DNA of 64,000 nucleotides from Chryseobacterium sp. GTDB lineage: Bacteria; Bacteroidota; Bacteroidia; Flavobacteriales; Weeksellaceae. The stretch is taken from assembly GCA_027492795.1 (NCBI GenBank), contig JAPUEB010000018.1, forward strand, positions 1-64,000. Direction: 5' to 3'. Positions 23,966 through 33,043 of the stretch are shown here, one piece after another. The notes beneath the pieces were generated by a model. That model was not told where the DNA came from. It was given only the letters and a program-made list of their open reading frames with translations, and ran no database searches. The first letter of the stretch is position 1. The number at the start of each line of letters is the position of its first letter. A program made the translations under genes and the position numbers.

Positions 23966-25459
23966 CTAAAAAAGTTCGTTCCCTTCTCCTTTTTCTACAG
24001 GATAATTTTCTGTAAAGCAGCCAAAACAATGTTTGGATGAACCTAAAATATCCTTCAAATTATTCAAGCTTAAAAACTCCAAAGAATCTACACCGAGGTA
24101 TTTTCTTAATTCTTCAACTGACATATTTGCAGAAATTAAATCATCTTTTGAAGGCGTATCAATTCCTAAAAAACACGGCGCAATAATGGGTGGAGAAACA
24201 CTTCGGAAGTGAATTTCCTTTACACCAGCATCTTTTAGAATTTTCACCAAACGCTTTGAAGTAGTTCCACGAACAATGGAATCGTCGATAATCACCACTC
24301 TTTTACCTTTTATTTCCGAGATGATGGGATTCAATTTTAAATTTACAATTCGTTCGCGCATTTCCTGAGTTGGTACGATGAATGAACGACCGATATATCT
24401 ATTTTTCACCAAAACTGGTCTGAAAGGAATTCCCGATGCTCTAGAATAACCAATTGCTGCAGGAACTCCCGAATCTGGAACTCCAATAACAACATCAGCT
24501 TCTACAGGAGCCTGCTCCCAAATTTTTTCGCCAGATTTTTCCCGAACTTCATAAACACTAATATCTTCAAGAGCGGAATCTGGACGTGCAAAATAAATGT
24601 ATTCAAAAGCGCAAATATGTCTTTCGCAATCTTCTTTCACCATAAAACTTTGCAATCCTTTTTCGTGATCGCTGGTGTAAACAATTTCTCCGGGTTTTAT
24701 ATCGCGAAGATATTTTGCTCCCACTGCGTCCAAAGCTACTGTTTCGGAAGCTGTAGCAAAGGTTTTATCATCTATTTGCCCTAAAACTAAAGGACGAATC
24801 CCGTGAAAATCTCGAAACGCAAAAAATTTGTTTCGGGTAATTCCTACTACCGAATAAGCGCCCTCAATTTTTTCCATCGTTGCCTTTATCGCTCCGCGCA
24901 AACCTAAATCAAGATTTTTTTGAATTAATCTTAAAATTACCTCAGAATCAGATGTTGCTTTAAAAACTACGCCTTCTGCTTCCAACTCTGCTTTTAGTTT
25001 TCCGGCATTGGTTAAATTACCGTTATGCGCGATGGATAAGATGATTTGGTCGTACTCATTTTTGGCAAAAAATGGCTGAAAATTGTATTTCTTTTTGTCT
25101 CCCGCAGTTGTATATCTTGTATGCCCAATCGCTGCGTTGCCCATGAAAGCTTCAGGATTTGTGATTTCTTTAAAAACATCCAAAACCAATCCCTCATCTT
25201 TGATGTTGAAAATCTTTCCTTTTGCAGCTACCGAAATTCCACAGGCTTCCTGACCACGGTGTTGCAACGCGAACAGACCAAACTGCGACAGCGAAAAAGT
25301 ATCCACATCATTTTCGGAATACATTCCGAAAATCCCGCATTCTTCGGAAGGAGCATCCAGTTTTTCTTCTTCTTTGGTACGAAGAAGATTTCTTCCATAG
25401 TTGCGGGTTTCAAACTGCTTTAAATACGAAGATTTTTCTACTTCTTTAAAATTTTTCAT
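23966..25459 (-). CDS. purF: amidophosphoribosyltransferase
   Basis: First committed step of purine synthesis: PRPP plus glutamine to phosphoribosylamine. A 40-residue propeptide precedes the N-terminal nucleophile C41 (SEECGIFGMY), and the PRPP loop is VVIIDDSIVRGTTS. Four cysteines in the positions of the Fe-S cluster of the Bacillus-type enzyme are visible (ERHICAFEYIYF, IIAPCFLGI, and KHCFGCFTENYP), so it is probably an iron-sulfur, self-processing type. Located 20 bases downstream of purC on the same strand. Confidence 0.96.
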   Translation of the reverse strand: MKNFKEVEKSSYLKQFETRNYGRNLLRTKEEEKLDAPSEECGIFGMYSENDVDTFSLSQFGLFALQHRGQEACGISVAAKGKIFNIKDEGLVLDVFKEITNPEAFMGNAAIGHTRYTTAGDKKKYNFQPFFAKNEYDQIILSIAHNGNLTNAGKLKAELEAEGVVFKATSDSEVILRLIQKNLDLGLRGAIKATMEKIEGAYSVVGITRNKFFAFRDFHGIRPLVLGQIDDKTFATASETVALDAVGAKYLRDIKPGEIVYTSDHEKGLQSFMVKEDCERHICAFEYIYFARPDSALEDISVYEVREKSGEKIWEQAPVEADVVIGVPDSGVPAAIGYSRASGIPFRPVLVKNRYIGRSFIVPTQEMRERIVNLKLNPIISEIKGKRVVIIDDSIVRGTTSKRLVKILKDAGVKEIHFRSVSPPIIAPCFLGIDTPSKDDLISANMSVEELRKYLGVDSLEFLSLNNLKDILGSSKHCFGCFTENYPVEKGEGNELF

Positions 25460-25479
25460 TTTTACAATTCTATCAAGAA

Positions 25480-26202
25480 TTATTTGTTTAGAACTTTTTT
25501 CAAACGTTCATAAATTTCCACATAAGCTTCGGTTACTTCGCCCAAATCTCTGCGGAAACGGTCTTTATCGAGTTTTTTCATCGTGTCTTTGTCCCAAAGT
25601 CTGCACGTATCCGGTGAAATTTCGTCGGCGAGAATAATTTCTCCGTCGGAAGTTTTGCCCAATTCTATTTTGAAATCCACCAAAATAATGTTCATTTTAT
25701 CGAAAAGTTCAATCAAAATTTCGTTGATTTTACCTGTTAACGAATACATTTCGTCCAAATCTTCTTTGGTTGCTGCACCAAGAAAAATTGCGTGATAATC
25801 GTTGATGAGCGGATCTCCCAATTCATCTTTTTTGTAGCAGATGTCGAAAATGGTAACGGGAGATTTAATGCCTTCTTCCACGCCTAATCTTTGCGCCATA
25901 CTTCCCGCGGAATAGTTGCGAACTACCATTTCCAAAGGAATTATTGAAACTTTTTTCACCAATTGTTCTCTTTCGTCGATTTTTTTGATGAAATGGGTTG
26001 GAATTCCTTTATCGTTCAGATATTCAAAAATTAAGGTGGTAATGGCGTTGTTCATTTCGCCCTTCAAATCTACACTTCCACGTTTTTGGGCATTGAAAGC
26101 GGTTGCATCATCCTTGAAACGAACGATTACCTCATCTGGATTTTCGGTTTCGTAAACCTGTTTTGCTTTCCCTTCGTAAAGCATTGCTCCTTTCTGATTC
26201 AT
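25480..26202 (-). CDS. purC: SAICAR synthetase
   Basis: Ligates aspartate to CAIR in purine synthesis. Recognisable motifs: [15 protein letters not shown] at the start (ATP phosphate loop), [19 protein letters not shown], and [18 protein letters not shown] near the C-terminus. 240 residues, normal. Upstream of purF and probably cotranscribed. Confidence 0.96.
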   Translation of the reverse strand: MNQKGAMLYEGKAKQVYETENPDEVIVRFKDDATAFNAQKRGSVDLKGEMNNAITTLIFEYLNDKGIPTHFIKKIDEREQLVKKVSIIPLEMVVRNYSAGSMAQRLGVEEGIKSPVTIFDICYKKDELGDPLINDYHAIFLGAATKEDLDEMYSLTGKINEILIELFDKMNIILVDFKIELGKTSDGEIILADEISPDTCRLWDKDTMKKLDKDRFRRDLGEVTEAYVEIYERLKKVLNK

Positions 26203-26248
26203 TTTTACTTTTTACTTTATTTATTTTCTGTTTTTTAAACTTCAAAAT

Positions 26249-26283
26249 CTCAAATTTCAAACTTCAAATTTCAAACTTCAAAC
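26249..26283. repeat. heptamer array (YTCAAAY x5)
   Basis: Five consecutive 7-mers: CTCAAAT, TTCAAAC, TTCAAAT, TTCAAAC, TTCAAAC, in the purC leader right up to the DUF3307 stop. Confidence 0.85.
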
Positions 26284-26284
26284 A

Positions 26285-26983
26285 TTAAACCTTCATTAAA
26301 ATTCCGGCAAAAACCGCCATTCCGAAACTCAGTAAAGTCCCTATCAAAACATATTCGGTGAGTTTTCGCTGTTTTGCTTCCGCCAAATCGCTGAATCGGA
26401 AAACCGATTTCGCTGCAATCATAAATCCTACTCCTTCCCAATGATTGACCACGATAAAGGTGAAAACCAAAAGTCTTTCCAGAATTCCGATGTATTTTCC
26501 TGCGTTGGTGAGCGATTCCGTCTGTATTTTGCTGTGTTCTACCGTTACCGGACTCCATTCTGAAAGTAAAATTTTTATCAGCATTGAAGCGGGTGTTGTA
26601 AGAAAAACGGCGGCGGCAACAATTTTTAGGAAATCTGGATTTCTTAAAAATTCTATGGAATAATTATTTATAAAAAACGAAACGCTTAAAATAACCAGAA
26701 TATGCAAAAACTGGTCGATAAAAAACCATAATCTTTTGGTTTTCGGTTTCTGGAAGTAGAGTTTGGAAACATCAATAAGATAATGTGAAAAACCTATAAC
26801 TAACGCAACCCACCATAATTCCAAATTCCACAAAAACACAAATGCTAAAACGGTGTGAATAATGATGTGAAGGTATAAATAGAGGCTTTTTGCTTTCCGC
26901 TGTTCTTTGTCGGCAACCCATTTGTTCGGCTGTAAAATAAAATCTCCGAGAAGATGCGCCAATATGAGTTGAGGTATAATCAT
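26285..26983 (-). CDS. DUF3307 membrane protein
   Basis: A 232-residue protein with hydrophobic spans at about 3-20, 38-60, 92-112 and 121-140 and more toward the end. The N-terminus LILAHLLGDFILQPNKWVADK is the DUF3307 signature; SHYLIDVSKLYFQKPK and FIDQFLHILVIL follow. Function unknown. It follows the SatD gene by one base, on the same strand, and the pair is a recurrent flavobacterial module (from memory). Confidence 0.85.
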   Translation of the reverse strand: MIIPQLILAHLLGDFILQPNKWVADKEQRKAKSLYLYLHIIIHTVLAFVFLWNLELWWVALVIGFSHYLIDVSKLYFQKPKTKRLWFFIDQFLHILVILSVSFFINNYSIEFLRNPDFLKIVAAAVFLTTPASMLIKILLSEWSPVTVEHSKIQTESLTNAGKYIGILERLLVFTFIVVNHWEGVGFMIAAKSVFRFSDLAEAKQRKLTEYVLIGTLLSFGMAVFAGILMKV

Positions 26984-26984
26984 T

Positions 26985-27590
26985 TTAGAGTTGAGCGATT
27001 TTTTTTCTGAAATATTTGTCGGTTTCTAAAATCAGGTCGTAGTTTGCGCGTTTCAAGCGCTGACTTACAGAAGATTGCGAAATATTGAGTTTTTGCGCAG
27101 CCTGCTCCTGATTGAGATGTGGTTCGTGCGCCAAAATCTGAATAATTTCTGCGGAAACAGCCGACCAATTATCAAAATCAAGCGAAGTCCATTTGAAAAG
27201 AATGTTGAGGTCTTTGTCGATGCTTTCGTTGGGTGTTTTTATGGCTAAAGTTCGTCCTTCGGTCTTCAAATCATTCAGCAAACGACCAGAATTTACATAA
27301 GCAGTTCCATTGGATTCTGTAATTTTTTCTGAGGTAAAAACTTCGTCTCCAATACCAATTGCGATGCGGACATCAAGGTTTTCAAACGTTTTTATCAAAG
27401 ATTTTATAGAAATTACTTTCCAAAAAACATCATCTACACTGCATTTGTACTGAAATTCATCACCACGATAAACTTCCCAATTTTCAGGTGTTTTGGACCA
27501 TCCGCCTAACAGCGTTTTCAGTTTCTGAAGCCAAAGTTCGGCATCAGTATTCTGGGAATTAATAATATCACCGGTAATCACAGCAATCAT
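26985..27590 (-). CDS. SatD family transcriptional regulator-like protein
   Basis: A 201-residue protein of the SatD family. The N-terminal domain (AVITGDIINSQN; VYRGDEFQYKC; IAIGIGDE) resembles a cyclase/GGDEF-like fold seen in SatD proteins. A helix-turn-helix at about 155-185 (LNQEQAAQKLNISQSSVSQR) is typical of a DNA-binding regulator. Three palindromes lie immediately upstream of the gene, so it may control itself and the DUF3307 gene. Confidence 0.85.
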   Translation of the reverse strand: MIAVITGDIINSQNTDAELWLQKLKTLLGGWSKTPENWEVYRGDEFQYKCSVDDVFWKVISIKSLIKTFENLDVRIAIGIGDEVFTSEKITESNGTAYVNSGRLLNDLKTEGRTLAIKTPNESIDKDLNILFKWTSLDFDNWSAVSAEIIQILAHEPHLNQEQAAQKLNISQSSVSQRLKRANYDLILETDKYFRKKIAQL

Positions 27591-27599
27591 TGTGCGAAT

Positions 27600-27675
27600 A
27601 TAAGTAAAAATACTTATTATTCCAAAATATAAGTGAATTGGCTTATTTTATTGAAATATAAGTGAAAATGCTTAT
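27600..27675. promoter_or_regulatory. three 18-bp palindromic operators at 29-bp spacing
   Basis: Palindromes of the form ATAAGT-N6-RCTTAT start at 27600, 27629 and 27658: ATAAGTAAAAATACTTAT, ATAAGTGAATTGGCTTAT and ATAAGTGAAAATGCTTAT. The 11-base spacers are also similar (TATTCCAAAAT, TTTATTGAAAT), so this is a 29-bp tandem repeat. The innermost copy is 10 bases from the SatD start. Likely the binding sites of SatD. Confidence 0.75.
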
Positions 27676-27747
27676 AATTGTTATTTAACAGTAAAATCAC
27701 TAATAATTCTGAAAAATCCTATAAATACATCTATAATAACAAAGCAA

Positions 27748-27772
27748 AATTCCGGTAAAAAAAACCGGAATT
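27748..27772. terminator. hairpin between the S9 peptidase and satD
   Basis: AATTCCGGT (27748-27756) and ACCGGAATT (27764-27772), a perfect 9-bp stem with an A7 loop. It insulates satD from the upstream peptidase transcript. Confidence 0.7.
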
Positions 27773-27783
27773 CATTAAAAAAA

Positions 27784-30189
27784 CTATTTTTTCAAGCATT
27801 TTTCCAAAAACTGGTCTTGCTCCCACAATGTGTGCAAAATATTCTCCTTTGCAGCGTAACCATGAGATTCTTTTGGCAAGAGCACCATTCTTACAGGAGC
27901 TCCAAGGTTTTTCAAAGCTTGAAAATAACGTTCGGTTTGCAAGGTGAAAGTTCCTGGATTATTGTCTGCATCACCGTGAATTAATAGCAACGGTTTCTTC
28001 ATTTTATCGGCATTCATAAAAGGAGACATTGTATTGTAAATTTGGGGAACATCCCAATAATTCCTTTGCTCGCTTTGGAATCCAAAAGGCGTTAAAGTTC
28101 TGTTATAAGCTCCACTTCTTGCAATTCCACAAGCAAAATCGTTGGAATGCGTCAAAAGATTTGCCGTCATAAAGGCACCGTAAGAATGTCCTCCTACTGC
28201 AACGCGATTTCTATCAATGTAACCTAATTTGTCCAATGCATCAATTGCGGCTTTTCCGTTGGCAACCAATTGTGGGATGAAGGTATCGTTCGGTTCGGTT
28301 TTTCCTTCACCAATAATTGGAAACGCAGCATCATCCAAAACTGCATAACCTTTCGTAACCCAATAAATAAAGGAACCATAGCTTGGATACGTGAAATCGT
28401 TTGGATTTTGCGTGTTTTGTCCTGCCGTATTTTTGTCTTTATATTCCGTAGGATAAGCCCAAATGAGAAGCGGAAGTTTTTCGCTTTTTGTCTTTCTGTC
28501 GTAGTTTGCAGGTAAATAAAGAGTTCCTGTGAGTTCTACCCCATCGTTTCGTTTGTATTTAATGACTTCTTTATAAACATTTCCAAGGCTTGCAAACGGA
28601 TTTGCAAAGTTGGTAACCGCAGTAGCCTTTCCGTTTTTAATATTTCTTTTAAAATAATTCGGGAATTGCGTTGCAGATTGCTGCGTTACCAAAATTTCAC
28701 CTTTTTTAGCATCCAAAATATCCAAAATACTTTCTTTGGAACCCTTCAAATTGGAGGTATAAAGTCTTTTTTTGGCTAAAGATTTCATATCCAACTCATC
28801 AATAAAAGGTTTTTGTCCTTCTTTGGTAAAACCTTCACCAATTAAGTAAGTTTTTCCGGTTGAAGCATCGATTACACTTCTTCCGTAAGCATTTCTGGTT
28901 CTGTTGAAACTTCCAGGGTCGCTATAAACGTCCTGATAGTTTCGGTCGTCTAAAATTCTGGAGTTTCCGGATTTTAAATCTACCAAATAAGATTTTGTAT
29001 TTCTCGTATCATACCAACTGTCTGAAACCACCGCGAAATCAGCATTCGACCAATCAATTCCGCCGTAACGCTGTTTTGTTTTGAAAAAAGATTTTGGATT
29101 TCCATTAAATGGCGCTTCCCAAAGGAAAATTTCGTCCCTAAAATCCACTGATTTCGATTGATCGCCACCGTCTAAAGCTTCAGCAAAAACCAAAGTTGCT
29201 GGTGCATCATCGCGCCAAGTCATACTTCTTTTTCCGGTTCTTACGGATGAAAAACCTTTTGGCATCACTTCATTTAATGGAACTTCATTCACCGTTTTTA
29301 CCAAATTTCCGTAGCTATCGTAAACTGTGGAAGTCATTGGAAATCTGCTTAATGGAACAATGTACGAAAATGGTTTTTTTATGGTTGTAAGCATCAAATA
29401 ATTGCCGTCAGGAGAAAAACTGTTGCCTGCAAACAAATCCGCATCTTTCAATTTTGTTTTAGAACCATCGGTTTTTACGCGATACAGCTCAGATTTTACC
29501 AAATTTTCAAAATTTTGTTCATCTTGTGGATTTTTCAACAAATCTTGATAGGTTCTGTTTTGAGAAACTTTTCCGTCCGAAGTAGAAACAATTGGTCCGG
29601 TTGGTAAATCCTTGTTGCTGTCCAATAATGCCGCACGATTTTCTGGAAGGACTTTTACCAGCAATTCATTGGAATTTCGATACCAAACATAAGGCATTCC
29701 GAAATTGGCGTTCAAGTTATCTGAAGTGATTTTTTTCGCGGTTGCGGTTGCCAAATCAATTGTCCATAGTTCAACACCTTTTGCAGTAGTATTGGTAAAA
29801 GCCAAGGTTTTTTCATCGGGAGAAAAAGAAGTATAGGCAATTTTTGGATTTGCAGGAAGATTTTTAACCTGAACTTCAGTTTTGTCGTTTATTTTTCTGA
29901 TTTTCAAATTGTTAATATAAGTCATCGTGCTCGAAATATTGGTCACAGGATTTATTCTTAAACCTCCTAATTTCATTTCGGGTTGATTGAGGTCGTCCAA
30001 AGATTTGTAGGTATTTCGATAAGAAAAAATCAGCCAATCTCTTTTGCTGTCCATAAAAACAGAAGGAGGTCTTTCAAAATCTGCCAACTGCAATATTTCG
30101 GCAGAAGGTTTTTGATAAGTAATGTTTTCCTGCGCATTCAAATGAAAAGAAATCGCAAGAAAAAGAGCGGAAATTTTTAGAATTTTCAT
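27784..30189 (-). CDS. prolyl-oligopeptidase-family serine peptidase (S9, glutamyl-endopeptidase-like)
   Basis: An exported 801-residue peptidase. Signal peptide 1-20 (NAQ). A beta-propeller of WD/BNR-like blades covers roughly 100-540 and the alpha/beta-hydrolase domain follows. The catalytic triad is S669 in GGHSYGAFM, D740 in HGDADNN and H776 in ESHGYAA. The GGHSYGAFM nucleophile elbow is typical of the S9 glutamyl-endopeptidase type. Likely degrades peptides in the periplasm or outside. Confidence 0.93.
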   Translation of the reverse strand: MKILKISALFLAISFHLNAQENITYQKPSAEILQLADFERPPSVFMDSKRDWLIFSYRNTYKSLDDLNQPEMKLGGLRINPVTNISSTMTYINNLKIRKINDKTEVQVKNLPANPKIAYTSFSPDEKTLAFTNTTAKGVELWTIDLATATAKKITSDNLNANFGMPYVWYRNSNELLVKVLPENRAALLDSNKDLPTGPIVSTSDGKVSQNRTYQDLLKNPQDEQNFENLVKSELYRVKTDGSKTKLKDADLFAGNSFSPDGNYLMLTTIKKPFSYIVPLSRFPMTSTVYDSYGNLVKTVNEVPLNEVMPKGFSSVRTGKRSMTWRDDAPATLVFAEALDGGDQSKSVDFRDEIFLWEAPFNGNPKSFFKTKQRYGGIDWSNADFAVVSDSWYDTRNTKSYLVDLKSGNSRILDDRNYQDVYSDPGSFNRTRNAYGRSVIDASTGKTYLIGEGFTKEGQKPFIDELDMKSLAKKRLYTSNLKGSKESILDILDAKKGEILVTQQSATQFPNYFKRNIKNGKATAVTNFANPFASLGNVYKEVIKYKRNDGVELTGTLYLPANYDRKTKSEKLPLLIWAYPTEYKDKNTAGQNTQNPNDFTYPSYGSFIYWVTKGYAVLDDAAFPIIGEGKTEPNDTFIPQLVANGKAAIDALDKLGYIDRNRVAVGGHSYGAFMTANLLTHSNDFACGIARSGAYNRTLTPFGFQSEQRNYWDVPQIYNTMSPFMNADKMKKPLLLIHGDADNNPGTFTLQTERYFQALKNLGAPVRMVLLPKESHGYAAKENILHTLWEQDQFLEKCLKK

Positions 30190-30264
30190 AAAAAAATCAA
30201 TTTTTACGAAAATAGGGAATTTAAAATAAAATATAGCTAATCAAAAAAAACAAAAAATGTAATT

Positions 30265-30333
30265 TTAATCGCAAGGAACGCAAAATCTCTTCCTATCCTT
30301 CTGCTTTTTTGTTCGCAAAGGCGTTTCACTCAG
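30265..30333. repeat. degenerate dispersed repeat (TTAATCGCAAgGAACGCAAA)
   Basis: TTAATCGCAAGGAACGCAAA at 30265-30284 and GTTCGCAAAGGCG following match the sequence at 31964-32040. Non-coding filler of the 285-base gap between the S9 peptidase and doxX; nothing else was found there. Confidence 0.5.
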
Positions 30334-30430
30334 CTACAGTTGAATTATTTTAGAAAATCTCTTTAATTTTAACACTACATTTCTCAATTGCTAAAAAAAG
30401 TGGATTTTCGACCGAAAAAGTGAAGCATAA

Positions 30431-30452
30431 AAAAAGCAGCAAAATTGCTGCT
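30431..30452 (-). terminator. terminator of doxX
   Basis: AGCAGCAA and TTGCTGCT (30435-30452) form an 8-bp stem; on the minus strand it is followed by T7. Confidence 0.75.
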
Positions 30453-30474
30453 CAATATTTTACGGTGGATAATT

Positions 30475-30903
30475 CTACCAAGAAGATTCCCTTTTCTTAC
30501 CAATCATCGCATCAATAGAAAATTTTCCGGGTCCAAATGCGAAAAGAAGCAGGTAAATTGAAAGATAGAGCAAGCTCATTTCACGGTCTGAAAAAGGGTC
30601 GGCTCCGTGAACGTAAAATCCAGCTACAGCCATCGTAATTATTAAAAAGAACAAGGCCCATCTTGTGAAAAGCCCCAAAATAATAAATATAGAGCAAACA
30701 AATTCCGCAAACACCGCCAATCCTAAAGAAATTCTTGTTCCCAATCCAAGAAAATCCATAAATTTAATTTCTCCGCCGTCAATAAGCTGCTGAAGTTTTG
30801 GATAACCATGCGAAATCATTGCAAAACCAATAAAAATACGAACCACCAAAAGAACAATGTTGATAACAACAGGGTTGGTTTTCGTAGAAGTAAAATAATT
30901 CAT
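30475..30903 (-). CDS. DoxX family membrane protein
   Basis: A 142-residue protein with four hydrophobic spans. The DoxX signature appears as RIFIGFAMISHGYPKLQQ, LGLAVFAEFVCSIFIILGLFT and FFLIITMAVAGFYVHG. Members are subunits or partners of quinone-linked oxidoreductases; the partner here is not visible. Confidence 0.88.
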   Translation of the reverse strand: MNYFTSTKTNPVVINIVLLVVRIFIGFAMISHGYPKLQQLIDGGEIKFMDFLGLGTRISLGLAVFAEFVCSIFIILGLFTRWALFFLIITMAVAGFYVHGADPFSDREMSLLYLSIYLLLFAFGPGKFSIDAMIGKKRESSW

Positions 30904-30919
30904 CTTTGTAATTTTTACA

Positions 30920-30946
30920 CAAAACTATTAAAAATCCTATAAACAA
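30920..30946 (-). promoter_or_regulatory. promoter of doxX
   Basis: TTG (30944-30946), 16-base spacer, TAGTTTTG (30920-30927), a near-ideal flavobacterial promoter 17 bases from the ATG. Confidence 0.6.
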
Positions 30947-30967
30947 AAGAAAATCCGTAAAAATTCG

Positions 30968-31849
30968 CTATCGGTAGCCGAAATTTTTTAAATCTCTATC
31001 GTTCTTTCGCCAGTCTTTTTTTACCTTAACAAAGAGATTTAGGTGAATTTTTTTCGCGAAAAACTTTTCCAAATCTATTCTGGCTTCGGTTCCCACTTTT
31101 TTTATCGCTTCGCCTTTATGGCCAATGATGATGCCTTTTTGCGTGTCTCTTTCCACATAAATAATGGAATCGATGAAGATAATTCCTTCTTTTTCCTTGA
31201 ATTGTTCGGTAACAACTTCCACGGAATACGGAATTTCCTTCTCATAATTCAGCAGAATTTTTTCGCGAATGGCCTCGTTTACAAAAAAACGTTCGGGTTT
31301 ATCGGTATATTGGTCTTTGTCGTAATAAGGAGGATTTTCAGGGAGAAGAGATTTTAATTTTGGTAAAATAACTTCCGTATTGAAACCTTCCAACGCCGAA
31401 ATCGGCAAAATTTCGGCTTTCGGGATGCGTTCGTGCCACATTTCCATCGCTTTTTCCAAATCTTCTTGGTTGGATTTGTCGATTTTATTGATGAGGATTA
31501 AAACCGGTACCGGAATTTTGTTTAGTTTTTCTACCAAAAATTCAAAAGGTTCCGTTTTATCGAGAATATCGACGATGAATAGGAAAACATCCGCATCCTG
31601 TAAAGAATCCTTCACAAAATCCATCATTTTTTCCTGAAGACCATATTTCGGGTCCAAAACTCCAGGTGTATCGCTGAAAACAATCTGCAAATCGTCCTCG
31701 TTGTAAATTCCGAAAATTCTGTGACGGGTTGTTTGCGCTTTTTGGGTGACGATCGCGAGTTTTTCGCCCATCAACTGGTTCAAAAGCGTTGATTTTCCGG
31801 CGTTTGGTTTTCCTACAATGTTTACAAATCCGGCTTTATGTTTTTCCAA
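30968..31849 (-). CDS. era: GTPase Era
   Basis: Ribosome-associated GTPase needed for 30S assembly. G1 is GKPNAGKST (13-21), G3 DTPG (60-63) and G4 NKID (121-124). The C-terminal KH domain (GIIIGHKGEAIKKVG, ...) binds the 16S 3' end. 293 residues, normal. There is no ATG; TTG at 31847-31849 is the start (MEKHKAGF). Confidence 0.97.
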   Translation of the reverse strand: MEKHKAGFVNIVGKPNAGKSTLLNQLMGEKLAIVTQKAQTTRHRIFGIYNEDDLQIVFSDTPGVLDPKYGLQEKMMDFVKDSLQDADVFLFIVDILDKTEPFEFLVEKLNKIPVPVLILINKIDKSNQEDLEKAMEMWHERIPKAEILPISALEGFNTEVILPKLKSLLPENPPYYDKDQYTDKPERFFVNEAIREKILLNYEKEIPYSVEVVTEQFKEKEGIIFIDSIIYVERDTQKGIIIGHKGEAIKKVGTEARIDLEKFFAKKIHLNLFVKVKKDWRKNDRDLKNFGYR

Positions 31850-31878
31850 TTTTTTTTAGTTTAAAATTAAAGGTTTTG

Positions 31879-31886
31879 CAAAGGTA
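31879..31886 (-). promoter_or_regulatory. -7 box of era
   Basis: TACCTTTG on the minus strand, exact consensus, 29 bases upstream of the TTG start. No clear -33 TTG. Confidence 0.45.
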
Positions 31887-31963
31887 GGGAATAAATTTCT
31901 TTAGTTTTAACGGGATTAATGCGCGAATTTTTTTTTATTTAAACCTATTCATTAGCATTATTC

Positions 31964-32040
31964 TTAATCGCAAAGAACGCAAAGTTTTTTTATTTACTAA
32001 TTGTTAAGTTTTTACGGTCGCAAAGGCACTTCGTTTAGCA
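31964..32040. repeat. degenerate dispersed repeat (second copy)
   Basis: TTAATCGCAAAGAACGCAAAG and GGTCGCAAAGGCACTTCG match the copy at 30265-30333. The 277-base gap between the methyltransferase and era holds only this. Confidence 0.5.
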
Positions 32041-32126
32041 AAAAAAAATGAATACTTTAAAAAACCTTTCTATAAAGTTTGAAAACGGTAAAACTAAAAA
32101 AGAATTTCTGTGTTGGTTGAAAAAAA

Positions 32127-32894
32127 TCATTTTTTAAAAACCACCGGTAAAATTTCGTTTTCCATCAAGCCAAACTTTTTGATGTCTTCTTTTGAGAATT
32201 TTTGGGAATAAAAAAGTGGTTCAGTGGCAAATCCGACGCTTCTTAATCGGTCGAAATAGTCCATTCCGTACCAACGAACGTGGTCGTATTGCCCGAAATG
32301 TTTTTGGCGTTCTTTAGGGTCTTTTATGCTGAAATCTTCGTAAGTCTTTTCCAAAGAATTCTTCATCGGAACCTGAAAAATTCCCCAACCTCCTTTTTTC
32401 ATCACGCGGTAAAGTTCGCTCATCGCTTTTCGGTCGTCCTCAATATGCTCTAAAACGTGGTTGCAAAAAACGACATCGAAACTTTCATTTTCAAAAGGTA
32501 AATCCAAAATATCGGCTTTCACATCTACAATCGGCGAAAAAAGGTCTGCTGAAGTGTAATCCAAATTTTTCATTTTTTTGAATTTCCTTAAAAATTCCTG
32601 TTCCGGAGCGATGTGCAGAACTTTGTAGTTTTTTTTAAAAAAATCAGTTTCGTTTTGCAGATAAAGCCACATTTGTCGATGACGTTCCAAACTTAAAGTT
32701 CCTGGCGAAAGTGCATTTTCGCGTTGTTTTCCATAACCGTAGGGAAGAAATTTGCGATAAGATTTTCCGTCGATTGGGTCGTAGAATTTATCTCCTTTGA
32801 AAAACTGATAAATCAGCGGACGCGCCAAAATACTCATCTGAATAAGCATCGGGCGAGGAATTTTGTTGAGGAGAAGTTTGGTGAGGTTTTTCAT
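32127..32894 (-). CDS. class I SAM-dependent methyltransferase
   Basis: A 255-residue methyltransferase with the Rossmann-type core: VLHIAPEQEFLRKFKKM (motif I variant), YTSADLFSPIVDVKADI, VFCNHVLEHIEDDRKA (motif IV) and RVMKKGGWGIFQVPM. The acceptor is unknown. It lies between two spacer regions rich in repeats. Confidence 0.85.
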   Translation of the reverse strand: MKNLTKLLLNKIPRPMLIQMSILARPLIYQFFKGDKFYDPIDGKSYRKFLPYGYGKQRENALSPGTLSLERHRQMWLYLQNETDFFKKNYKVLHIAPEQEFLRKFKKMKNLDYTSADLFSPIVDVKADILDLPFENESFDVVFCNHVLEHIEDDRKAMSELYRVMKKGGWGIFQVPMKNSLEKTYEDFSIKDPKERQKHFGQYDHVRWYGMDYFDRLRSVGFATEPLFYSQKFSKEDIKKFGLMENEILPVVFKK

Positions 32895-32948
32895 TTTTCA
32901 GGTGCGAAAATACGGAATATTAGCATTCCTATCAATTTCATTTTGAAG

Positions 32949-33011
32949 GAAATTTTCCACCCATGTCATCCTGAGCCAAGTCGAAGGAAGGGTTGGGGAA
33001 AAGAAAATTTC
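32949..33011. repeat. composite dispersed hairpin with TCATCCTGAGCC and GGGTTGGGGAAAAG words
   Basis: Arms GAAATTTTC (32949-32957) and GAAAATTTC (33003-33011) enclose GTCATCCTGAGCCAAGTCGA and AGGGTTGGGGAAAAG. The latter word links it to the CCCCAACCCTAAAGGG family found elsewhere in the window. Confidence 0.5.
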
Positions 33012-33043
33012 TGATATTGTAATTTAAAAATAAGAAATATAAA

